Source: Cyanobium sp. PCC 7001 (lineage in GTDB: Bacteria; Cyanobacteriota; Cyanobacteriia; PCC-6307; Cyanobiaceae). Taken from it: 64,000 bases of DNA. Under the pieces are notes generated by a model. It was not told where the DNA came from. It ran no database searches and was given only the letters and a program-made list of their open reading frames with translations. Within the stretch, counting starts at the first letter, position 1; every line of letters begins with the position of its first letter. Shown in pieces: positions 57,649 through 64,000 of the stretch. Where the stretch lies: NCBI RefSeq assembly GCF_000155635.1, contig NZ_DS990556.1, forward strand, positions 1,928,670-1,992,669, in the 5' to 3' direction. A program made the position numbers and the translations under genes.

Positions 57649-58815
57649 ATGAAGCTGGTCTGCTCTCAGACAGAACTCAGCGCCAGCCTCCAACTGGTCA
57701 GCCGCGCGGTGGCGTCACGCCCCACCCACCCGGTGCTGGCCAACGTGCTGCTCACGGCCGACGCCGGCACCGGCCGGCTCAGCCTCACCGGATTCGACCT
57801 CAGCCTCGGGATTCAGACGAGTCTGCCCGCCAGCGTGGAGGCCAGCGGGGCCATCACCCTGCCGGCCCGGTTGTTCGGTGAGATCGTGTCGCGCCTCTCG
57901 GCCGAAGGACCGATCACGATCCAGAGCCCCGACGGCGGTGAGCAGGTGGATCTCATCAGCCTCTCCGGCAACTACCAGATGCGGGGCATGCCGGCCGAGG
58001 ATTTCCCCGACCTCCCTCTGGTGCAGAGCGGCCAGCCGATCCGGCTGGATGCCGACGCGCTGGTGAAGGGGTTGCGGGCCACCCTGTTCGCCAGCAGCGG
58101 CGACGAGGCCAAGCAGCTGCTCACCGGTGTGCACCTGCGGCTGGATGCCGGGGCCCTGGAGTGCGCGGCCACCGATGGCCATCGGCTCGCCGTGCTCAAG
58201 CTCGCCCACGGCGAGGCTCCTGCCGAAACCAGCGACGACGCGGCCGATCAGGCCGACGGTGACCCCTTCGCCGTGACGGTGCCCGCCCGCTCGCTGCGGG
58301 AACTCGAACGCCTCCTCTCCAGCAGACAGTCCGAGGAGCCGCTCAGCCTGTTCTGCGAGCGGGGCCAGGTGGTGTTCCTCTGGTCGGACCAGGTGCTCAC
58401 CAGCCGCAGCCTCGATGGCACCTACCCCAACTATCCCCAGCTCATCCCCGACAGCTTCGTCCGCAGCATCTCCTCCGACCGCCGCGCCCTGATCGCCGCC
58501 CTGGAGCGGGTGGCGGTGCTGGCGGACCAGCACAACAACGTGGTGAAGCTCACGGCGGATCCGGCCAGCGGCACCCTCCAGGTGCAGGCCGATGCCCAGG
58601 ATGTGGGGCGGGGTTCGGAGTCGGTGCCCGCCGTGATCGAGGGGGAGTCCCTGCAGATCGCCTTCAACGTGCGTTATCTGCTTGATGGCCTCAAGGCCAT
58701 GGCTTCCGAGCAGGTGGTGCTGCACTGCAATGCCCCCACCACGCCGGCCGTGCTGCGTCCCGGCGATGCCTCCGGCTTCACCTACCTGGTGATGCCGGTG
58801 CAGATCCGCGGCTGA
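57649..58815 (+). CDS. dnaN: DNA polymerase III sliding clamp (beta subunit)
   Basis: Ring-shaped processivity clamp. The 388 residues start MKLVCSQTELSASLQLVSRAV and show the three repeated clamp domains. HRLAVLKLAHGE and the C-terminal DGLKAMASEQVVLHCN and YLVMPVQIRG are typical. A short acidic insertion (ETSDDAADQADGD) lies near the middle. The frame is open upstream to 57268 without homology. In related genomes this is gene 1 of the chromosome numbering. Confidence 0.96.
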   Translation: MKLVCSQTELSASLQLVSRAVASRPTHPVLANVLLTADAGTGRLSLTGFDLSLGIQTSLPASVEASGAITLPARLFGEIVSRLSAEGPITIQSPDGGEQVDLISLSGNYQMRGMPAEDFPDLPLVQSGQPIRLDADALVKGLRATLFASSGDEAKQLLTGVHLRLDAGALECAATDGHRLAVLKLAHGEAPAETSDDAADQADGDPFAVTVPARSLRELERLLSSRQSEEPLSLFCERGQVVFLWSDQVLTSRSLDGTYPNYPQLIPDSFVRSISSDRRALIAALERVAVLADQHNNVVKLTADPASGTLQVQADAQDVGRGSESVPAVIEGESLQIAFNVRYLLDGLKAMASEQVVLHCNAPTTPAVLRPGDASGFTYLVMPVQIRG

Positions 58816-58819
58816 CGCG

Positions 58820-59725
58820 GTGGCCCTCCCCGAGCAACTGCTGCTCAGCGATCTGCTGCGGCGCCGGGTGCGCTGCCAGGAGGGTCTGGAACGGGGTGCG
58901 GGCCTGGTGGTGTGGATGCATCCCCCCGTCCATCGCGTGCTCGGCTGGGTCACCAAGCCCTCGGCCTTCGGCAACCGCCGGCTGGTGTGGCGTCTGAACC
59001 AGCTGCGGGGCCTCCTGGAGCTGGAGGCCCTGGTGAAGGGGGACCCCGCCGAGACCGACCAGGAGACCATCGAACGGCTTCCCACCCTGATGGAGGCGTC
59101 CCTGCTGGACGCCCGGCGCCAGCCGATCGGCACGCTCGCCGATGCCGCCATCGAGCTGGCCACCGGCCGGATCCGCCACTACCTGGTGAGCCGCAGCGAT
59201 CCACGCCTGCCCGGCAGCAGCCGCTGGCGTCTCAGCCCCGAGCGGATCGTGGATCAGCAGCCCGGCCAGGTGTTCACCGCCCTGGAGGGTCTCGATGACC
59301 TGCCGCTGGCCCGGGCCAGTGTGCGTCAGGAATTCCTGCGGCGCTCCCGCCGCTGGCGCGAGCAGATGCAGGAGGAGACCAGCCGCCTGCGGGAGCAGTT
59401 CCAGCAGGCCGGCGACCGCTTCGAGGAGCGGGTGGAGGGCTGGCTGGAGGAGCCTCCCTGGGAAGCCCCCGACCAGGACCCGGCGCCACGGCAGCGCTGG
59501 GATGACGGCGACGAGGACTTCGATCCCCGGCCACCCGCGCCGACCGGCCTCGACCCCGAACCCTGGGAGGAGCCCTGGGAGGACGTTCAGGATTCCGCAG
59601 ACCACCAGGATCCGGAGGACGACTGGTGGGACCCGGAGCCAGCCGAGGCACCACCGGAGCCTGGCGAACGGGAGCCTCGCCGGCGGCGGCCGGCCCCGGC
59701 CAGGGCCGACGATCCCTGGATCTGA
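58820..59725 (+). CDS. PRC-barrel domain protein with acidic Trp/Pro-rich tail
   Basis: 301 residues. The N-terminal half contains two PRC-barrel-like stretches; the clearest is SLLDARRQPIGTLADAAIEL followed by TGRIRHYLVSRSDPRLPG. From about residue 185 there is a charged helix and then a long acidic, likely disordered tail with repeated Pro-Trp-Glu and Trp-Asp units (EPWEEPWEDVQD, DDWWDPEP). PRC-barrels bind RNA or proteins in other systems; the role here is unknown. GTG start five bases after dnaN, so probably co-transcribed. It corresponds to the hypothetical gene between dnaN and purL in marine Synechococcus. Confidence 0.75.
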   Translation: MALPEQLLLSDLLRRRVRCQEGLERGAGLVVWMHPPVHRVLGWVTKPSAFGNRRLVWRLNQLRGLLELEALVKGDPAETDQETIERLPTLMEASLLDARRQPIGTLADAAIELATGRIRHYLVSRSDPRLPGSSRWRLSPERIVDQQPGQVFTALEGLDDLPLARASVRQEFLRRSRRWREQMQEETSRLREQFQQAGDRFEERVEGWLEEPPWEAPDQDPAPRQRWDDGDEDFDPRPPAPTGLDPEPWEEPWEDVQDSADHQDPEDDWWDPEPAEAPPEPGEREPRRRRPAPARADDPWI

Positions 59726-59788
59726 GCGCCAGGCTCCGGTTGCCGGCAGGGGCTCAGCCACACTGGACGCTGCTGAACCCTCCTGGCT

Positions 59789-62242
59789 GTGGTGGCTGGC
59801 CTCAACGACGCGGCTCCCGACGACGCGGCTCCCGACGACGCGGCTCCCGGCTACGACGTGAGCGGAGCCCTGCGCAAGGAAGGCCTGAGCCAGGCCGACT
59901 ACGACGAGATCTGCCGCCGCCTGGGCCGCGCCCCCAACAGGGCCGAGCTGGGCATGTTCGGGGTGATGTGGTCGGAGCACTGCTGCTACCGCAATTCGCG
60001 TCCCCTGCTCAGCCAGTTCCCCACCAGTGGCCCGCGCATCCTGGTGGGCCCCGGCGAGAACGCCGGCGTGGTGGATCTCGGCGAAGGCCAGCGCCTCGCC
60101 TTCAAGATCGAGAGCCACAACCACCCCTCCGCTGTGGAGCCGTTCCAGGGAGCGGCCACCGGCGTGGGCGGCATCCTGCGCGATATCTTCACCATGGGGG
60201 CCCGGCCGATCGCCCTGCTCAACGCCCTGCGCTTCGGCCCCCTGGAGGATGAGCGCAACGTGGGCCTGATGGAGGGGGTGGTGGCCGGCATCGCCCACTA
60301 CGGCAACTGCGTGGGCGTGCCCACCGTGGGTGGCGAGGTGGCCTTCGACCCCAGCTACTCCGGCAACCCGCTGGTGAACGCCATGGCCCTCGGGTTGATG
60401 GAGACCGAGGAGATCGTCTGCTCCGGTGCCCGCGGTGTGGGCTATCCGGTGGTGTACGTGGGCAGCACCACCGGCCGGGACGGCATGGGTGGTGCCAGCT
60501 TCGCCAGCGCCGAACTCACCGAGGCCTCCCTCGATGACCGTCCTGCCGTGCAGGTGGGCGACCCCTTCCTGGAGAAGGGGCTGATCGAGGCCTGCCTGGA
60601 GGCCTTCCAGAGCGGGGATGTGGTGGCCGCCCAGGACATGGGCGCCGCCGGCCTCACCTGCAGCTGCTCCGAGATGGCCGCCAAGGGGGGGCTGGGCATC
60701 GAGCTCGACCTCGATCGCGTGCCCGCCCGTGAGAGCGGCATGACCCCCTACGAGTTCCTGCTGAGTGAATCCCAGGAGCGGATGCTGTTCGTGGTGAAGC
60801 CCAGCCGCGAGGAGGCTCTGATGGCGCGCTTCAGCCGCTGGGGCCTGCAGGCCGCCGTGGTGGGCCGTGTGCTCGAGCAGAACGTGGTGCGGGTGCTGCA
60901 GAACGGCGCGGTGGCGGCCGAGGTGCCCGCCAGTGCCCTGGCCGATGACACGCCGATCAACCACCACGAGCTGCTGGCCGAGCCTCCGGCCGCGATCCAG
61001 GCCCATTGGCGCTGGAGCGAGGCGGATCTGCCCACCGCCGGGCCTGCGGGCATCACGCCGGCCACGGGTGAGCGGGCCGGCCGGCCCACCAGCTGGAACG
61101 AGGCTCTGCTGGCCCTGCTGGATGACCCCACCATCGCCTCCAAGCGCTGGGTGTACCGCCAGTACGACCACCAGGTGCAGGCCAACACGGTGGTGCCGCC
61201 GGGGGGCGCGGATGCGGCGGTGGTGCGCTTGCGGCCCCAGCAGGGGCAGGGATCCCTCACGGCGGTGCACCGCGGCGTGGCGGCGGTGGTGGACTGTCCC
61301 AACCGCTGGGTGGCCCTGGATCCGGAGCGCGGGGGCCTGGCGGCGGTGGCCGAGGCGGCCCGCAACCTCAGCTGCGTCGGTGCCGAGCCCCTGGCGATCA
61401 CCGACAACCTCAACTTCCCCTCCCCCGACACCGCCACCGGCTACTGGCAGCTGGCCATGGCCTGCCGCGGCCTCTCAGAAGCCTGCCGGGCGCTCGGCAC
61501 CCCGGTGACGGGCGGCAACGTCTCCCTCTACAACGAGACCCGGCTGCCGGACGGCTCCATGCAGCCGATTCACCCCACGCCGGTGGTGGGCATGGTGGGT
61601 CTGGTGCAGGACATCCGCCAGGTGCGCGGTCTGGCCTGGCGGCAGAGCGGTGATGCCATCTGGCTGCTGGGCCTGCCGCTGGTGGAGCAGGGCAGCGCTT
61701 CAGATCCCTCCGCCCACAGCCCGGGCCTTGACGATCGCGTCGGTCTCGCCGGCAGCAGTTACCTGGCCTGCCTGCACGGCCTCAGCACCGGTCGTCCGCC
61801 CCGCACTGACCTGCCGCTGGAACGGCAGGTGCAGGCCTTTCTGCGCCAGGGGATCACGGCCGGCCTGGTGAGCAGCGCCCACGACCTCAGCGATGGCGGC
61901 CTGGCGGTGGCCCTGGCCGAGTGCTGCATCGCCGCCGGCCTGGGGGCCGCTGTCGATCTGGCGCCCTGCGCAGACCGGATCGACCGGCTGCTGTTCGCCG
62001 AGGGCGGCGCCCGCCTGCTGGTGAGCGTGCCGGCATCGCAGGCCTCGGCCTGGGAAGAGGCCCTGGCCGGTGCCGGTACGGCCGTGCCCGCCCAGCGTCT
62101 GGGTGCGGTGAGCGCCGAGCCCCTCCTCTGCATCGCCCAGGGCGGTGAGGATCTGATCCGCTTGCCGGTGGCAGAGCTGCGGGAGCGGTTCGAGCAGGCC
62201 ATCCCGCGCCGCATGGGGGTGGATCTCCCTCCCACGGCCTGA
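59789..62242 (+). CDS. purL: Phosphoribosylformylglycinamidine synthase subunit PurL
   Basis: Makes FGAM from FGAR, with ammonia delivered by PurQ through PurS. The 817 residues show the duplicated AIR-synthase-like halves: [56 protein letters not shown], and in the second half [10 protein letters not shown] and [17 protein letters not shown]. The first 25 residues are an extension made by a triplicated DNA unit encoding Asp-Ala-Ala-Pro; the conserved part begins at [15 protein letters not shown] start. purF follows after 49 bases. Confidence 0.96.
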   Translation: MVAGLNDAAPDDAAPDDAAPGYDVSGALRKEGLSQADYDEICRRLGRAPNRAELGMFGVMWSEHCCYRNSRPLLSQFPTSGPRILVGPGENAGVVDLGEGQRLAFKIESHNHPSAVEPFQGAATGVGGILRDIFTMGARPIALLNALRFGPLEDERNVGLMEGVVAGIAHYGNCVGVPTVGGEVAFDPSYSGNPLVNAMALGLMETEEIVCSGARGVGYPVVYVGSTTGRDGMGGASFASAELTEASLDDRPAVQVGDPFLEKGLIEACLEAFQSGDVVAAQDMGAAGLTCSCSEMAAKGGLGIELDLDRVPARESGMTPYEFLLSESQERMLFVVKPSREEALMARFSRWGLQAAVVGRVLEQNVVRVLQNGAVAAEVPASALADDTPINHHELLAEPPAAIQAHWRWSEADLPTAGPAGITPATGERAGRPTSWNEALLALLDDPTIASKRWVYRQYDHQVQANTVVPPGGADAAVVRLRPQQGQGSLTAVHRGVAAVVDCPNRWVALDPERGGLAAVAEAARNLSCVGAEPLAITDNLNFPSPDTATGYWQLAMACRGLSEACRALGTPVTGGNVSLYNETRLPDGSMQPIHPTPVVGMVGLVQDIRQVRGLAWRQSGDAIWLLGLPLVEQGSASDPSAHSPGLDDRVGLAGSSYLACLHGLSTGRPPRTDLPLERQVQAFLRQGITAGLVSSAHDLSDGGLAVALAECCIAAGLGAAVDLAPCADRIDRLLFAEGGARLLVSVPASQASAWEEALAGAGTAVPAQRLGAVSAEPLLCIAQGGEDLIRLPVAELRERFEQAIPRRMGVDLPPTA
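59806..59850 (+). repeat. Three tandem 15-bp repeats in the 5' end of purL
   Basis: The unit CGACGCGGCTCCCGA occurs three times in direct succession (last base differs in the third copy) and encodes Asp-Asp-Ala-Ala-Pro repeats in frame. The unit length is a multiple of three, so copy-number change would not disturb PurL. Confidence 0.95.
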
Positions 62243-62291
62243 CCACAGCCCTCGTGCAGAATGATGACCCGACGTCTGTGGTGATGGGCTT

Positions 62292-63803
62292 GTGGTGGTA
62301 GAGCATCCGGAGCCCGCCCACGAGCCCTCGACCACCCCATCAACCCTGCCGGACCGGCCTGACAAGCCCGAGGAAGCCTGCGGCGTCTACGCGGTGCTCG
62401 CGCCTGGTCAGCAGGTGGCCAACCTCACCTATTTCGGCCTCTACGCCCTGCAGCACCGGGGCCAGGAGTCGGCCGGCATCGCCGTCTTCGACGCCGAGCA
62501 GCATGTGCGGCTCCACAAGGACATGGGCCTGGTGAGCCAGGTGTTCGACCAGGAGGTGCTGGAGCGGATGCCGGGCGATCTGGCCATCGGCCACAACCGC
62601 TACTCCACCACCGGCAGCAGCAAGGTGTGCAATGCCCAGCCCGTGGTGCTCAACACCCGGCTCGGTCCCTTCGCCCTGGCCCACAACGGCAACCTGGTGA
62701 ATGCGTCCCAGCTGCGGGAAGACCTCGGTGCCATCGCCAGCGAGCTCACCTCCACGACCGATTCGGAGCTGATCGCCTTCGCCCTGCAGCGTGCCGTGAA
62801 TGCCGGCGGCGACTGGGAGGCCGCCATCCGGGAGGCTGCCGGGCTGTGCCGCGGCGCCTTCAGCCTGGTGATCGGCACCCCGGGTGCCCTGTTCGCCCTG
62901 CGCGATGGTCACGGCATCCGTCCACTGGTGTTCGGCCATCTGGGGGAACCGGGCCAGGCCCAGTGGGTGGTGAGCAGCGAGACGTGTGGCCTCGACATCA
63001 TCGGCGCCACCTACGAAGACGACGTGCAGCCCGGGGAGATCATCCGGTTCGTGCAGGGAGAACCCACACCCCAGCGCAGCCGCTGGTGCGACGAGCCGGC
63101 CAAGCTGTGCGTGTTCGAGATGATCTACTTCGCCCGGCCCGACAGCCGTTTCTTCGGCGAGTCGCTCTACAGCTACCGGGTGCGGATCGGTGAGGTGCTG
63201 GCTCGCGAAACTCCGGTGGAGGCCGACATCGTGATCGGCGTTCCCGACTCCGGCATCCCGGCTGCGATCGGCTTTTCCCAGGTGAGCGGCATCCATTACG
63301 CCGATGGCCTGATCAAGAACCGCTACGTGGGCCGCACCTTCATTCAGCCCACCCAGGCGATGCGGGAGGCGGGCATCCGCGTGAAGCTCAACCCCCTGCC
63401 GGATGTGCTGGCCGGTCAGCGGGTGGTGGTGATCGACGACTCGATCGTGCGCGGCACCACCAGCCGCAAGCTGGTGGCGGCCCTGCGGGAGGCGGGTGCC
63501 CGGGAGGTGCACATGCGGATCAGTTCCCCCGCTGTCACCCATCCCTGCTTCTACGGTATCGACACCGACAGCCAGGACCATCTGATCGCCGCCCGGCTCA
63601 CCCTGGAGGAGATCTCGGCCCACCTGGGTGTGGATTCCCTCGCCTACCTCAGCAAGGAGGGCATGGTGGAGGCGGCCCAGGCCAACTCCTCCCATTTCTG
63701 CACGGCCTGCTTCGACGGCCAGTACCCGATCGAGATGGATGAGGCCGTGCGCTCCAGCAAGCTCATGCTGGAGCCCGCCGGCATCGCCGCCAGCGTGCGC
63801 TGA
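62292..63803 (+). CDS. purF: Amidophosphoribosyltransferase
   Basis: First committed enzyme of purine synthesis. The 503-residue precursor has a 29-residue N-terminal propeptide; EEACGVYAVL places the catalytic cysteine at residue 30, exposed after cleavage. The glutaminase domain has GHNRYSTTGSS and AHNGNLVN. The phosphoribosyltransferase domain has the PRPP motif VVVIDDSIVRGTTS. Cysteines in the C-terminal part (HPCFYGI, FCTACFDG) fit the [4Fe-4S] type as in Bacillus. GTG start. It follows purL, and purL-purF order is standard in picocyanobacteria. Confidence 0.97.
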   Translation: MVVEHPEPAHEPSTTPSTLPDRPDKPEEACGVYAVLAPGQQVANLTYFGLYALQHRGQESAGIAVFDAEQHVRLHKDMGLVSQVFDQEVLERMPGDLAIGHNRYSTTGSSKVCNAQPVVLNTRLGPFALAHNGNLVNASQLREDLGAIASELTSTTDSELIAFALQRAVNAGGDWEAAIREAAGLCRGAFSLVIGTPGALFALRDGHGIRPLVFGHLGEPGQAQWVVSSETCGLDIIGATYEDDVQPGEIIRFVQGEPTPQRSRWCDEPAKLCVFEMIYFARPDSRFFGESLYSYRVRIGEVLARETPVEADIVIGVPDSGIPAAIGFSQVSGIHYADGLIKNRYVGRTFIQPTQAMREAGIRVKLNPLPDVLAGQRVVVIDDSIVRGTTSRKLVAALREAGAREVHMRISSPAVTHPCFYGIDTDSQDHLIAARLTLEEISAHLGVDSLAYLSKEGMVEAAQANSSHFCTACFDGQYPIEMDEAVRSSKLMLEPAGIAASVR

Positions 63804-63849
63804 GGCTGCCCCCCGATCTCGCCGCTTGGTTCGGCGCTCGGCTCCGCGC

Positions 63850-64000
63850 TCAGGTCAGCAGCGGCACCAGATCCCGCAGGCTCTCGCCTGGGCGCAGCTC
63901 GAGGGTGAGGCCGCTGCCGTTGGCATCTTCCAGCGCCAGGCTGCCGCTGCTGAGGCGGGCACTTCGGTTCTCCCCCGCCAGCACCGCCACCAGTGGATGC
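63850..64000 (-). CDS. C-terminal end of a reverse-strand gene, probably GyrA/ParC-type topoisomerase subunit
   Basis: The reverse frame is open from the right edge to a TGA at 63850-63852, giving 50 residues that end LTLELRPGESLRDLVPLLT. The sequence alone does not identify the family. The call rests on position: in related genomes the gene after purF is a DNA gyrase/topoisomerase IV A subunit. It converges on purF with 46 bases between stops. Confidence 0.5.
   Translation of the reverse strand, partial: HPLVAVLAGENRSARLSSGSLALEDANGSGLTLELRPGESLRDLVPLLT

Noticed and set aside
58778-61270. Reverse open frame of 830 codons opposite the PRC-barrel gene and purL
   Set aside because: Shadow of purL codon bias; no motif or start signal.

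Overview
The window is GC-rich chromosomal DNA (by eye about two thirds G+C) from a unicellular picocyanobacterium, most likely of the Cyanobium/Synechococcus group. The evidence is the gene content: ferredoxin-type nitrate reductase NarB with an NrtP-type permease, sucrose-phosphate synthase, a PsbQ (CyanoQ) lipoprotein, a Tic20-like membrane protein, a VTE5-like prenol kinase, a cyanobacterial group 2 sigma factor, and DUF1400 and DUF3134 proteins. The order thrC - dnaN - PRC-barrel gene - purL - purF - gyrA/parC also matches the junction between the end and the start of published picocyanobacterial chromosomes, so the replication origin probably lies just before dnaN. I saw no rRNA, tRNA, CRISPR array, insertion sequence or prophage.

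Region 1 (1-8.6 kb) handles nitrate assimilation and molybdenum cofactor. The tail of a nitrate-reductase-associated protein meets narB, which follows nrtP. Around them are mobA, moaA, moaB, moaD, moaE and moeA. Region 2 (8.6-12.2 kb) is an overlapping reverse-strand chain, sps -> spp-moaC -> moeA. The sucrose-phosphate phosphatase domain and MoaC are fused in one open frame, so the Moco pathway is complete only through this fusion.

Region 3 (12.3-29.7 kb) is housekeeping: an MFS exporter, ppk1, a sigma factor, a prenol kinase, aroG, acnB, a CLC protein whose gating glutamate is replaced by serine, a radical SAM protein, sulfiredoxin-purU, psbQ, an amino-acid oxidase and pstS with a possible Pho box. 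Region 4 (29.8-42.5 kb) holds dnaK, aroE, tic20, rpsF, argG, mraY, purT, an LCP-family protein, a DUF1400 hydrolase and several small conserved unknown genes.

Region 5 (42.5-46.3 kb) looks accessory. It has a degenerate phospholipase-D-like protein and a large RTX-type calcium-binding protein, followed by the largest gene-poor gap, which is visibly poorer in GC. Region 6 (46.3-57.2 kb) contains uvrA (broken by a one-base frameshift in this sequence), a cupin-like unknown, a rhodanese lipoprotein, a short-chain dehydrogenase, recN, an ABC1 kinase, a stand-alone DUF1400 protein and thrC. Region 7 (57.2-64 kb) is the candidate origin followed by dnaN, purL and purF.

The main points for follow-up are the SPP-MoaC fusion inside a sucrose/Moco operon, the CLC serine substitution, the uvrA frameshift, the RTX gene with its long leader, a cluster of palindromes before an unknown gene at 17.6-18.0 kb, and the origin region. 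Starts were chosen by conserved N-termini and Shine-Dalgarno sequences where possible. Many genes lack a clear Shine-Dalgarno sequence, so several starts are tentative.
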